Part shown: positions 1-8,443 of the stretch, piece by piece | Layout of the letters: each line of letters starts with the position of its first letter | Numbering within the stretch: the stretch's first letter is position 1 | Assembly: GCA_020633495.1 (NCBI GenBank) | Contig: JACKDR010000021.1 | Location: 82,386 to 146,385, forward strand | Direction of reading: 5' to 3' | DNA: 64,000 nucleotides | Source: Kofleriaceae bacterium | GTDB lineage: Bacteria > Myxococcota_A > Polyangia > Haliangiales > Haliangiaceae | The notes under the pieces: generated by a model | The model's input: only the letters and a program-made list of their open reading frames with translations | Databases searched by the model: none | Told to the model about the DNA's origin: nothing | Translations under genes and position numbers: made by a program

Positions 1-91
1 GTGCGGTCATGGTTCCTCCCCCGAAGACCTGCGCCACGGTACCGCGGCGCGGGCCTCGACGGGAAGCAGATCGCCGCCGCGCCGGCGATCT

Positions 92-1045
92 TCAGGCCGC
101 GGCGCGCGCCGGCGCGTAGCGCGACGTGGCCCAGGCCACGGTCGCGGCGATGGCGTCGTCCCACGGCGTCGGCGCCAGGCCGAAGCGGGCCCGGATGCGG
201 GCGTCGTCGACGACGTACGGCTGCTGCCACTGGTAGGTCATCTCGGCGACCTCGCGCAGAAGCGGCGACACCACGCCGATCGTGCGCAGCAGCCAGGTCG
301 GCAGCCGCGACACCTCGAGGTCGCGGCCCAGCGCCCGGCCGAACCGCGCGATCACCGCGCGGGTCGACTCGGCCGGGTTGGCCGGCAGCATCCACACCCC
401 GGCGGCGTCGGCGGCGAGGCCGAGCGCGACCAGCCCGGCGGCGACGTCGGGGATGTAGGCGTAGCTGTGCGGCTGGTCGGGATCGCCGAACGCCTCGGCC
501 GACTTGCCGGCGAGGACCCGCGCGAAGAAGCGCTCGCCGAACACCGTGGCCTGGAGGGCGCCGGGGCCGAAGAAGTCGGCGGCGCGGCCGATCGCGACCC
601 GGACGTCGCCGCGCTGGTCGGCGGCGAGCAGCTCGGCGGCGGCCTGGACCCGCAGCTCGCCCTTGCGCGACCGCGGCGCCACCGGCGCGTCCTCGTGCAT
701 GTGCGAGGTGTCGCCGTACATGTAGAGGTTGTCCAGCACGACCAGGCGGGCGCCGGCGGCGGTGGCGCCGGCCAGGGCGCCGCGGGTCAGCGGCAAGAGG
801 TGGGTCGGCCACTGAGTGTAGAGCGGGTTGACGCAGTGGTAGACGACGGCGGCGCCGCGGCAGGCCTCGACGGCCTGCGCCGGGTCGGAGACGTCGGTCG
901 AGACCTGCTCGATGCCAGGCGTCGGCGCGGCGAAGGCGCCGCGGCGGACGATGCGGACCCGCAGGCCGCGGGCCGCCAGATCGGCGGCGATCAGGGGGCC
1001 GACCTGGCCGGCACCGAGGACGACGTGGAGAGGCGTGGCTTGCAT
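92..1045 (-). CDS. NAD(P)-dependent epimerase/dehydratase-like (extended SDR)
   Basis: About 317 residues, close to the usual length of extended short-chain dehydrogenase/epimerase proteins. The N-terminus HVVLGAGQVG is a Rossmann glycine-rich dinucleotide-binding loop directly after the first beta strand, and a substrate-side half with a conserved NLYMYG stretch follows. The usual YxxxK catalytic pair is not obvious: the expected region reads APRSRKGELR, so the chemistry could be atypical. I start it at the ATG at 1045 rather than the upstream in-frame codon at 1075, because the nucleotide-binding strand begins only a few residues after this Met and the longer form would run through the TTGC-N6-GCAA repeats. 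It is divergent from a LysR gene, an arrangement typical of a regulator and its target. The substrate is not predictable. Confidence 0.85.
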   Translation of the reverse strand: MQATPLHVVLGAGQVGPLIAADLAARGLRVRIVRRGAFAAPTPGIEQVSTDVSDPAQAVEACRGAAVVYHCVNPLYTQWPTHLLPLTRGALAGATAAGARLVVLDNLYMYGDTSHMHEDAPVAPRSRKGELRVQAAAELLAADQRGDVRVAIGRAADFFGPGALQATVFGERFFARVLAGKSAEAFGDPDQPHSYAYIPDVAAGLVALGLAADAAGVWMLPANPAESTRAVIARFGRALGRDLEVSRLPTWLLRTIGVVSPLLREVAEMTYQWQQPYVVDDARIRARFGLAPTPWDDAIAATVAWATSRYAPARAAA

Positions 1046-1061
1046 GAGCCCAGCGTGCCTA

Positions 1062-1116
1062 TTGCTCTGGCGCAAGACAATCGCGACTATTGCAAGGTCA
1101 CGTTGCGTGTGTGCAA
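1062..1116. promoter_or_regulatory. Paired TTGC-N6-GCAA operators between epimerase and LysR genes
   Basis: The divergent intergenic region carries two identically built inverted repeats, TTGC-N6-GCAA, at 1062-1075 and 1103-1116, with starts 41 bp apart. A third, looser inverted repeat (CAAT-N7-ATTG, 1078-1092) lies between them. LysR regulators commonly bind two dyad sites in a divergent promoter, one for recognition and one for activation. The match here is to that architecture, not to a known sequence. Assignment to the adjacent LysR protein is inference. Confidence 0.5.
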
Positions 1117-1125
1117 TCTCGACCG

Positions 1126-2097
1126 GTGACCGCGTCGCGCCGGCCGCCCCCCGCTCTGCCCGCCTCGACCGCCCGGCCGGTCGCCAGCGCGGCGGCCGGC
1201 GCCGGCGCGCTGGCCTGGGACCAGGTCCGGCTGTTCCTGGCGGTGGCGCGCGGCGGCACCCTGGCCGCCGCCGCGACCCGGCTCGGCCTCGACGTCTCGA
1301 CCGTCAGCCGCCGCCTCGATCGCCTCGAGGACGACCTCGGCATCCACCTGTTCGACCGTGGCCGCGACGGCGCGGTCGCCACCGCCGCCGCCGAGCAGAT
1401 GCTGCCCCACGCCGAGGAGATGGAGCTGGGGCTGGCCCGCTTCGCCGCCGCCGGCGCCCAGGTCGAGACCGAGGTCGAGGGCGTGGTGCGCCTGACCGTG
1501 CCGCCCGGCGTCGCCGACGCCTTCATCGCGCCGCTGTTGCCCGAGCTGCACGCGCGCCACCCGCGGCTCCTGATCGAGCTCGACGCCAGCATCTCGTACG
1601 CCGACCTGACCCGGCGCGAGGCCGACGTCGCGCTGCGCACGACCCGCCCCACCAGCGGCGATCTGATCGTGACCCGGCTGGTCGAGACCCGGTCGATGCC
1701 GATGACGTCGCCGGCCTACGCCGCCGAGCTGGGCCGGCTGCGCCGGCTCGCCGACGCCCGCTGGATCGACTGGGGCGCCGACCTCGCGCACCTGCCGTCG
1801 GCGCGGTGGCTGCGCAAGCACGGCCCCGACGTCGTGCCGGTGCTGCGGACCAGCCACTTCGCCAGCGCCCTGGCGGCGGCGCGCGCCGGCCTCGGCCTGG
1901 TGCTGGCGTCGGAGCCGTACCGCCTCACCGGCCTGGTGCCGGTGCCGCCGGGACGCGCGCTGACCGCGGCGTGGGCCGAGCTGCCGGCCGAGGCGCTGTG
2001 GCTGGTCGGCCACCGCCCGCTGCGCCACGTGCCGCGGGTCGCCGCGGTCTGGGACTTCCTGCTCGAGCGGATGTCGTCGGTGCCGGAGCCCGGCTGA
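1126..2097 (+). CDS. LysR-family transcriptional regulator
   Basis: An N-terminal winged helix-turn-helix (LFLAVARGGTLAAAATRLGL then STVSRRLDRLEDDLG) is followed by LFDR and a linker helix, then the effector-binding domain. This is the standard LysR layout, with about 323 residues from the chosen start. GTG codons at 1111 and 1126 and a TTG at 1090 are all in frame. I prefer 1126 because the right-hand dyad operator ends at 1116 and would otherwise lie inside the gene; none of the candidates has a strong ribosome-binding site. It probably controls the divergent epimerase gene and itself. The inducer is unknown. Confidence 0.85.
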   Translation: MTASRRPPPALPASTARPVASAAAGAGALAWDQVRLFLAVARGGTLAAAATRLGLDVSTVSRRLDRLEDDLGIHLFDRGRDGAVATAAAEQMLPHAEEMELGLARFAAAGAQVETEVEGVVRLTVPPGVADAFIAPLLPELHARHPRLLIELDASISYADLTRREADVALRTTRPTSGDLIVTRLVETRSMPMTSPAYAAELGRLRRLADARWIDWGADLAHLPSARWLRKHGPDVVPVLRTSHFASALAAARAGLGLVLASEPYRLTGLVPVPPGRALTAAWAELPAEALWLVGHRPLRHVPRVAAVWDFLLERMSSVPEPG

Positions 2098-2154
2098 GTC
2101 AGTCCCGGCATCGGCCGACACCGACGCCTCGATCGTTCGCGCGCGCCACGGCCT

Positions 2155-2546
2155 TCACTCCCACGACCGGATGTCGTCGGCGGTGTCGAGCAGCCCGTCC
2201 TCGCCGAGCGACGCCACCGCGAAGCCGTCGCGCTCGGCAGCGGCCGGCAGCGACCGGCAGTACCAGATCAGCTCGCGGCCCCAGGTGTCCTTCGAGTCGC
2301 TGCGGCCCATCTGCTCGGAGACCTCCTGCAAGCGGTCGGGGCAGGCGCGTCCCGGGTTGCGACGCGCCCAGTCGACGAAGCCCTCGTAGACGTACTTCTT
2401 GACGATGGCCCGCTGGTTCTCGGGCTTGCTGTCCCCGCAGTGCCTCGCCCCCCGGGCGTCAGCGCGCCGATCGCGAGCCAGACCGCGACCGCCGCCAGCG
2501 TCCCGGCGAACCAGCGGTTGTCGTCGCGGAACTCCACCAGCGGCAC
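2155..2546 (-). pseudogene. Frameshifted small membrane protein with GspG-like C-terminal region
   Basis: Two minus-strand frames join into one sensible protein. The first (from ATG 2546) gives a short polar N-terminus and one membrane segment, FAGTLAAVAVWLAIGALTPG. The second continues with CGDSKPENQ, then KDTWGRELIWYCR, then GFAVASLGEDGLLDTADDI. The 'DxWGRxLxY ... SxGxDGxxxTADDI' pattern is that of the C-terminal part of type II secretion pseudopilin GspG-like proteins and of many small myxobacterial exported proteins. The switch falls at or next to a CCCCCC run (2448-2453), a classic place for a one-base indel. It could be a real null allele or a consensus error. Confidence 0.5.
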
Positions 2547-2606
2547 GATCCTCGAACGCCACCCTCGCCGCGCCTATTCCACGGCCCCGTGCGCTAGGGT
2601 CGCCCC

Positions 2607-3248
2607 ATGCCCGAGCTCACGCTGTACGTCGAGGATCAGTGGGTCAGCCCGTGGGTGATGCACGCGATGGCCGCGCTCGAGGAGAAGAAGCTGCCGTACG
2701 TGGTCGAGCCGGTGACGCTGCCCGTGGCCGGCGAGCTGCGCGCCGAGCTCCTGGACCGCGCCGGCCTGGCCAAGGTGCCGCTCTTGCGCCACCGCGATCA
2801 CTGGTGCACCGAGTCGCTGGCGATCTCCGAGTACGTCGCCGAGACCTTCCCGGCGCCGGCCTACGCGCGGCTGTTCCCCGCCAACCTGGCCGAGCGCGCC
2901 CGCGCCCGCCAGGTCATGCACTGGCTGCGCACCGATCTGTTCGCGCTGCGCGCCGAGCGCCCGACCTCCGGCTTCCTCGGCGAGGCGCCGGCGCCGGTGA
3001 CCGCGCCGCTGTCGGCCGAGGCCCGGGCCCAGGCCGACACGCTGGTCCGGGTCGCCGGACAGTTCGTGGCGCCGGAGCGCACCACGCTGTTCGCCGAGTG
3101 GTGCATCGCCGACGTCGATCTGGCGCTGGCGCTGCGCCGCCTGGTGGCGTCCGGCGAACCGGTGCCCGCGCACCTCGCCGCCTACGTCGAGGCGACGTGG
3201 GCGCGGCCGTGCATGCAGCGGTTCCTCGCCCGCGGCGCGCGGGCCTGA
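2607..3248 (+). CDS. yfcF: Glutathione S-transferase, YfcF-like
   Basis: The 213-residue protein has the N-terminal thioredoxin-like fold of glutathione transferases: LTLYVEDQWVSPWVMHA with a candidate Ser, the cis-Pro stretch KVPLL near residue 55, and the ESLAISEYVAETF helix. The helical C-terminal domain follows. RARARQVMHWLRTDL, RPTSGF and LFAEWCIADVDLALALRRLV line up well with Escherichia coli YfcF, which has glutathione transferase and peroxidase activity. It is cytoplasmic with no signal peptide. It stands alone on the plus strand and is convergent with the YXWGXW gene. Confidence 0.88.
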   Translation: MPELTLYVEDQWVSPWVMHAMAALEEKKLPYVVEPVTLPVAGELRAELLDRAGLAKVPLLRHRDHWCTESLAISEYVAETFPAPAYARLFPANLAERARARQVMHWLRTDLFALRAERPTSGFLGEAPAPVTAPLSAEARAQADTLVRVAGQFVAPERTTLFAEWCIADVDLALALRRLVASGEPVPAHLAAYVEATWARPCMQRFLARGARA

Positions 3249-3271
3249 GCGCCCCGCGCCCGCGACGCCGG

Positions 3272-3667
3272 CTACCGGTGGTCGCGGACCTTGGGGCGAT
3301 CGTCGTCGCGGTGATCGCGGGCCTTGGCCCGGTTCTCCCAGCGACCCTCGCGCCACTCCCAGCGGCCGCCCCGGTGGACCCACTCGCCGTGGACCCACAC
3401 GCTGCCGGCGCGCTCGCGGACCCAGTGGCCCGACTGCCACTGCCACCGGCCGCCGATCCACTCCCAGTGGCCGCGGATCCACACGTACCCCGGGCGCGGC
3501 GTCACGGTGACGTAGCGAGGGGGAGGCGGCTCGCTGTCCACCACCCAGACCGCGTGGGCGCGGGCGTGGAAGACGCAGCCGCCGTCGGCCACCACCAGCG
3601 GGGCGCCCAGCAGCGCCACCACGAGGACGCGCGCGACACGCGCGCCGAGCAGGCTCTTGCGCTTCAT
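3272..3667 (-). CDS. YXWGXW-repeat exported protein
   Basis: A 131-residue exported protein. MKRKS followed by a hydrophobic stretch (ARVLVVALLGAPLVV) is a signal peptide, and GGC just after it may be a weak lipobox. The mature part consists of short Tyr/Trp-x-Trp-x-x-Gly-x-Trp repeats, for example YVWIRGHWEW, GRWQWQSGHW, SVWVHGEW and GRWEWREGRW, ending in a basic, Asp/Arg-rich tail. This matches the YXWGXW repeat family of small secreted proteins of unknown function. The start was taken at ATG 3667 rather than 3679 because MKRK gives the positive n-region. Confidence 0.75.
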   Translation of the reverse strand: MKRKSLLGARVARVLVVALLGAPLVVADGGCVFHARAHAVWVVDSEPPPPRYVTVTPRPGYVWIRGHWEWIGGRWQWQSGHWVRERAGSVWVHGEWVHRGGRWEWREGRWENRAKARDHRDDDRPKVRDHR

Positions 3668-4102
3668 GTCCCTATCCATAGCGAACACCGTACCACCGCA
3701 TCCTCGCGACACCACATGTCGGCCCGCGTAGGACCTGCGCGTGGTGCCGTCGCGACGCGCAGGCGTCGCGGCATCGCGCGCGGCGCGCGTCGGATCGACG
3801 ACGCGCCGATCCGACGAACACCGAAGCTGGCTCGCGGCGGGCGCGCTCGCCGTCGTCGCGCGCGACGTCAAGCGAAAGCGCGACACGATCGCCACGGGAT
3901 CGCGCATCGCTGACGTCGCCGCAAGCCCTGTCCCGCGCAAGGAAATCGGCGTTGCGTGGGGCCGACGCAAAGATCGCGCGCATCCCGACGCCGCGCGTCG
4001 TGGCGCCATTCCAGCCTCACCAGAAAAAGCGCACTTGGGGACTTGGTCCGGCATGTGCCTAGGAGCGGGGGCGGTCTGTCTTTGCCCGCAAGGAGGTCTG
4101 TC
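3668..4102. other. Intergenic region upstream of the decaheme cytochrome; inverted repeat
   Basis: No convincing gene lies in these 435 bases; the open frames here are Arg/Ala-rich shadows. It holds an inverted repeat with 9-base arms (CGTCGGATC at 3788-3796 and GATCCGACG at 3808-3816). A strong ribosome-binding site, AGGAGG at 4091-4096, sits 6 bases before the cytochrome ATG at 4103. No clear -35/-10 or -24/-12 promoter was recognised. Confidence 0.4.
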
Positions 4103-6970
4103 ATGCGTCGCGTTCTCGCAATTCTTTCCACGGTGGCCTTGGCCGCCTTGCTAGTCGGCTGCACGGGCAGCGACGGCAAGAACGGCTCCAACGGCAGTGA
4201 CGGCACGTCGTGCACGGTCACTGACAACGGGGATGGCACGTCCACCATTACCTGCGAGGACGGCACGAACGTGACCGTCAGCAACGGTCAGGACGGCGGG
4301 TCCTGCACGATCGCCGACAACGGCGACGGCACGTCCACCATCACCTGTGAGGACGGCACCACGGTGACGATCACCGACGGCCAGGACGGCGGCTCCTGCT
4401 CGATCGCCGACAACGGCGACGGCTCCTCCACGATCACCTGCGACGACGGCACCGTCGTCGTCGTCCACGACGGCGACCCCGGACAGAACGGCGGCAACGT
4501 CGCCGTCACCGACTTCCACGGCACTGACTACCTGCAGTCCACCGGCGAGTTCGCCGCTGGCAAGTACTTCGTGAACGCCACGATCACCGGCGCGACCGCG
4601 GACGCCGCGGGCGTCGTCACGGTCGACTTCACCGTCGAGAACGACGCCGGTGACCCGGTCACCAACATCGGCGCGATCAGCGCCAACATCGACAAGCTGA
4701 TGCCGGCGACCGCGGCCGACGGCTACAACAAGTGGGTGCCGTACATCTGGCACGCCGAGACCGTCAGCGGCAACAGCTACCCCAACCCGAACGGCACGGT
4801 CGCCTACCAGGGCTACCGCGAGGGCAACGGCACGCTGACCAACAACCACGACGGCTCGTACCGCTACGTCTTCGCCACCAACATCTCGGCGATCACCGTC
4901 GACGGCACGGCGATCACCTACGAGCGCAACCGCCTGCACCGCGTCTCGATCATGATGGGCGGCCACAGCGGCGCCACCGACGACGCCATCTTCGACTTCG
5001 TGCCCGACGGCACCACCGTCACCGACACCCGCGACATCGTCCGCACCGAGACCTGCCAGAACTGCCACGGCGACGAGTTCCACGGCCACGGCGGCGACCG
5101 CATCTCGGTCGAGAACTGCGCCACCTGCCACGTCCCCGGCGCCACCGACGCGCAGAGCGGCGAGAGCCTGGACCTCAAGGTCATGATCCACAAGATCCAC
5201 ATGGGCGGCGAGCTGCCGACCGTGGCCGGCCCCGACGGCGACCCCTGGGCCACCGCCGACAACGGCACCTACGCGATCTGGGGCTACGGCAACCGCAAGA
5301 TCAGCTGGGAGAAGGTCGGGTTCCCGGCCGTCATCGAGAACTGCGCCAAGTGCCACGACGGCTCGGCGACCCAGTCCGACCACTGGAAGACCACCCCGAC
5401 CCGCGAGGCCTGCGGCTCCTGCCACGACGACCTCGACATCGAGAGCCCGACCACGACCCACGCCGGCGGCCAGCGCACCGACGACTCGACCTGCGCGACC
5501 TGCCACGCGCCGCCGAGCAACATCGCGAACGTCGTCACCAAGCACGACTTCACGGTCGCCGACCCGCGCAACATCCCCGAGTTCACCGCCGAGCTGACGA
5601 TGTCGGCCCCCGCCAACGGCACCTACTACACCGGCGACGAGGCCCCGGTGGTCACCGTCAAGCTGAGCCAGAACGGCACCCCGCTGGCCGATCACCGCCT
5701 CCTCAAGGGCTCGGCCCAGGGCTGCACCCCGACCGGCAACCCGGCCTCCTGCCCCGCCGACACCGACGGCAAGTTCGCGGGCTCGAGCCTCTTCGTCCAC
5801 GGCCCGCGCGCCAACAGCGTCCCCGTGCTCACGACCAACGCCCGCGCCCAGATCCTCAGCACGGCGGCCGGTCCGTTCACCTTCGCGACCGCGACCTCCC
5901 TGGTGCTGAAGGTCGATCTCGGCCTCGCGACCGTCACCAACGACGACTGGGGCACGCCGGTCAGCGGCCTGATCACCGTCGCGGTCCCTGCGGGCACCTA
6001 CACGGTCGACCAGCTGGTGACGCTGCTCAACGGCAGCAGCGCGTTCGCCGCCCGCGCCATCGCCTACAACCAGGGCGGGTTCCTCGGCGTGCGCAGCCGC
6101 AACCTGGCCCCGTCGCACGCCATCCAGCTGCAGGCTGGCGACGTGACCACCGCGGTGTTCGCCGGTGACGTCTCGATCCACGACAACTCCGGCTTCACGA
6201 CCTCCAACACCCTGGCCTCGGCCGCGGCGTCGGTCGGCGCCATCCCGGCGGCCGCTGACGATCCGAAGGTCACGCTGTACACCGACCGGATCGAGTACCA
6301 GCTCGACCCCGTCACCGACCTGGTGGCCGGCACCTACGTCGTCAACCTCGAGCTCGGTCAGCTCGGCCGCGTCAGCGCGACCAACTACCGGACGCCGACC
6401 GTCGCCAAGCTGACCTTCCAGGTCGGCCAGGCCGCCGAGGAGAAGCAGATCGCCGGCAACTGCAACTCGTGCCACCAGTCGGCGGACGGCAAGGGCTTCG
6501 TCCTCGACTACTCGCGGCACTTCAAGATCTTCGACAACACCGCCGCCGACCAGTGCACCGCTTGCCACGACTACCTGCCCCAGCTCCCCGACTGCACGAT
6601 CGACGGCAACTGCGGCGCCAGCGCCTACTCGGGCTGGACCGGATCGAAGCCGATCTCGAAGCGGGTCCACGGCATCCACTTCGGCTCGAGCCTGCTGCAC
6701 CCGCTGGGCACGGTCGACTACTCGAACGGCGACCCGACCACCGGTCGGAACTGGGACATCACGTTCCCGCAGGACGTGCGCAACTGCCAGAGCTGCCACG
6801 TCGACGGCGAGACCAGCGGCAGCTGGGCGAGCAACCCGAACCGGCTGGCCTGCAGCGGCTGCCACGACGGCGACGCGGCCCTGACCCACATGAAGCTGAT
6901 GACGTACGACCCGACGCCGGACGCGCCGTGGAGCGGTGACGAAGCCGAGTCCTGCGCCGCCTGTCACTAG
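4103..6970 (+). CDS. OmcA/MtrC-type decaheme c-type cytochrome lipoprotein
   Basis: The 955-residue lipoprotein has the signal MRRVLAILSTVALAALLVGC, with Cys20 in an LVGC lipobox. It carries ten CXXCH heme motifs at about residues 318, 339, 414, 437, 464, 787, 818, 895, 917 and 952. The 5 + 5 split around a roughly 320-residue heme-free segment matches the pentaheme / beta-barrel / pentaheme plan of OmcA/MtrC cell-surface cytochromes, which pass electrons to extracellular acceptors. Before the hemes are three tandem Asp/Gly/Thr-rich repeats of about 31 residues (nt 4213-4480) with DNGDGTSTITC cores. The last heme motif sits at the very C-terminus. The start is fixed by AGGAGG at 4091. A prolyl isomerase follows in the same operon. 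No MtrA/MtrB-like conduit genes are visible here. Confidence 0.88.
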   Translation: MRRVLAILSTVALAALLVGCTGSDGKNGSNGSDGTSCTVTDNGDGTSTITCEDGTNVTVSNGQDGGSCTIADNGDGTSTITCEDGTTVTITDGQDGGSCSIADNGDGSSTITCDDGTVVVVHDGDPGQNGGNVAVTDFHGTDYLQSTGEFAAGKYFVNATITGATADAAGVVTVDFTVENDAGDPVTNIGAISANIDKLMPATAADGYNKWVPYIWHAETVSGNSYPNPNGTVAYQGYREGNGTLTNNHDGSYRYVFATNISAITVDGTAITYERNRLHRVSIMMGGHSGATDDAIFDFVPDGTTVTDTRDIVRTETCQNCHGDEFHGHGGDRISVENCATCHVPGATDAQSGESLDLKVMIHKIHMGGELPTVAGPDGDPWATADNGTYAIWGYGNRKISWEKVGFPAVIENCAKCHDGSATQSDHWKTTPTREACGSCHDDLDIESPTTTHAGGQRTDDSTCATCHAPPSNIANVVTKHDFTVADPRNIPEFTAELTMSAPANGTYYTGDEAPVVTVKLSQNGTPLADHRLLKGSAQGCTPTGNPASCPADTDGKFAGSSLFVHGPRANSVPVLTTNARAQILSTAAGPFTFATATSLVLKVDLGLATVTNDDWGTPVSGLITVAVPAGTYTVDQLVTLLNGSSAFAARAIAYNQGGFLGVRSRNLAPSHAIQLQAGDVTTAVFAGDVSIHDNSGFTTSNTLASAAASVGAIPAAADDPKVTLYTDRIEYQLDPVTDLVAGTYVVNLELGQLGRVSATNYRTPTVAKLTFQVGQAAEEKQIAGNCNSCHQSADGKGFVLDYSRHFKIFDNTAADQCTACHDYLPQLPDCTIDGNCGASAYSGWTGSKPISKRVHGIHFGSSLLHPLGTVDYSNGDPTTGRNWDITFPQDVRNCQSCHVDGETSGSWASNPNRLACSGCHDGDAALTHMKLMTYDPTPDAPWSGDEAESCAACH

Positions 6971-6989
6971 TGGTACAAGGAAGCCTGTC

Positions 6990-7931
6990 ATGAGCCGGAC
7001 CTCCCCTCACACCCTGCTCGTCGCGGCCGTCGCCCTGGTGGCGTCGGTCGCGGCGACGGGATGTGACCGCCGCGCCGACTCGGCGGCGCCGCCGCCGGCG
7101 CCCCGCAACCTGCCGGCGGCGTGGAGCCCGGACACCGTGGCGTCGGTCAACGGCCACGCCATCACCCGCGCCGACCTCACCGGCGCGCCCCGCGGCCACG
7201 GCGACGACGCCGCGCCCGCGACCGAGGAGCTGGACGACGTGATCGGGCTCGAGCTCGCGGCCCAGCAGGCCGAGGCGCTCGGGCTCGATCGCGATCCGGC
7301 GTACCAGCAGGAGCTGCACGCGCTGCAGGCGCCGGCCCAGGCGTTCCGGCGGCACCGCCTGGCCGAGCTGTACTTCGACGATCAGGTGACCAAGCAGATC
7401 CAGATCAGCGACGCCGACGCGCGGGCGTACTTCGACGCCAACGCGGCGCGGATCCGCAGCCAGGTCCACGTCTGGCAGATCCTCGCGCGCGATCGCACCG
7501 AGATCGAGCAGGTCCAGGCCGACCTCGCGGCCGGCCAGGCGTTCGAGGACGTGGCCCGCGCCCGCCTGCCCGACCTCCCGGCCGGCGTGCGGCCGCCCTG
7601 GGACGTCGCCCCGATGCACTGGAACCAGGTGCCGGAGGCCTGGCGCGCCGTCCTCGACACCCTGCAGCCCGGCCAGGTCAGCGACGTCATCGCCGGGCCC
7701 CGCGGTCGCTACTGGGTGATCAAGCTGCTGGAGCGCACCGACGACCCGTCGATCACGTTCGACACCGTCGAGGACACCATCGTCGCGCTGCTGCGCGACG
7801 AGCGCGCCACCGCGCGCCGCGCCGAGCTGGCGCACCAGCTCCGCGCCGACGCCACGATCGTCAAGGGCAAGACCGGCGACGCCACCGTGGCGACGCCGGC
7901 GCCGGGCGCCCAGCCCGCCGTCGAGCCCTGA
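6990..7931 (+). CDS. Parvulin (PPIC-type) peptidyl-prolyl isomerase lipoprotein
   Basis: The 313-residue protein has a lipoprotein signal ending in AATGC and a PrsA/SurA-like plan. An N-terminal helical chaperone region includes VASVNGHAITRADL, the typical opening of SurA/PrsA-class proteins. A parvulin-like domain follows (VHVWQILARDRTEIEQVQ through QPGQVSDVIAGPRGRYWVIKLLER), then a C-terminal helix. The parvulin segment is shortened and the usual catalytic His is not obvious, so it may act mainly as a chaperone. It starts 19 bases after the decaheme gene with AAGGA upstream of ATG 6990, so co-transcription is likely. Its probable job is folding exported proteins, plausibly the cytochrome. 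Confidence 0.82.
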   Translation: MSRTSPHTLLVAAVALVASVAATGCDRRADSAAPPPAPRNLPAAWSPDTVASVNGHAITRADLTGAPRGHGDDAAPATEELDDVIGLELAAQQAEALGLDRDPAYQQELHALQAPAQAFRRHRLAELYFDDQVTKQIQISDADARAYFDANAARIRSQVHVWQILARDRTEIEQVQADLAAGQAFEDVARARLPDLPAGVRPPWDVAPMHWNQVPEAWRAVLDTLQPGQVSDVIAGPRGRYWVIKLLERTDDPSITFDTVEDTIVALLRDERATARRAELAHQLRADATIVKGKTGDATVATPAPGAQPAVEP

Positions 7932-7953
7932 GCCGCGTCCTCCGCCCTGCCCC

Positions 7954-7979
7954 GCCCCGACGGCCGACGCCGCCGGGGC
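7954..7979. terminator. Probable bidirectional hairpin terminator
   Basis: GCCCCGaCGGC and GCCGcCGGGGC pair across a 4-base loop, giving an 11-pair stem with one A/C mismatch. It lies between the convergent ends of the prolyl isomerase gene (7931) and the eCIS operon (7984). Neither side has a good T-run, so it is scored as a weak intrinsic terminator. Confidence 0.4.
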
Positions 7980-7983
7980 TTCG

Positions 7984-8442
7984 TCACGTCTTCGACAGCG
8001 GCCGCAACCGCTCGTCGAAGAAGCCCTCGCCGCTGACGTGGACGACGCCGTGGCACGAGCGCGCGATGAACCCTTCGAGGGAGTCCGCCATCTCCCAGGC
8101 CTCGTCGGTCGCGGTCGCGGGATCGATCTCCAAGATGACCACGTGCGTCGCCGAGGCGACACACCGCGCCACCCTGGCTCGTTCACGCGGTGCGACGCGG
8201 GCGACGTCGGCGGCGACCTCGTCGCGGAACGCCTCGAGCTCGTCGCGGACGCAGGTGACCACGACTGGCCGCTTGCGCGCGTGGTAGCGGATCTCGATCC
8301 GCGTCCATGGCGCGGCTGCCGCGTCCGCCGCGAGCGTGACCGACGGCGGTGCGGCGAAGAACACGCCCTCGTGCAGGAACGCCTGGATATCGGCCGCCGG
8401 GACCGCCTCCCCCGGACAGAAGATCTCGATCAGCGTCGGCAT
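7984..8442 (-). CDS. Candidate immunity protein for the adjacent toxin
   Basis: A 152-residue soluble, acidic protein with no signal peptide or membrane segment. Recognisable pieces are THVVILEIDPATATDEAWEM, SLEGFIARSCHGVVHV and a GEGFFDE tail, a style seen in small proteins encoded beside polymorphic toxins in related bacteria. It is the last gene of the injection-system operon. Its ATG (8442) lies one base after the stop of the large cargo gene, whose end supplies GAGGAG as ribosome-binding site, so translation is coupled. Position, size and coupling suggest it neutralises the toxic C-terminus of that protein. I do not recognise the family, and it could instead be a loading chaperone or a second cargo. 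Confidence 0.55.
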   Translation of the reverse strand: MPTLIEIFCPGEAVPAADIQAFLHEGVFFAAPPSVTLAADAAAAPWTRIEIRYHARKRPVVVTCVRDELEAFRDEVAADVARVAPRERARVARCVASATHVVILEIDPATATDEAWEMADSLEGFIARSCHGVVHVSGEGFFDERLRPLSKT

Positions 8443-8443
8443 C

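Noticed and set aside
1..831. Arg/Pro-rich plus-strand frame at the left edge
   Set aside because: Opposite-strand shadow of the epimerase gene. Bases 1-91 show nothing supportable.
3741..4154. 137-codon open frame upstream of the decaheme gene
   Set aside because: No ribosome-binding site, Arg/Ala-rich composition, and it overlaps the start of the cytochrome gene in another frame.
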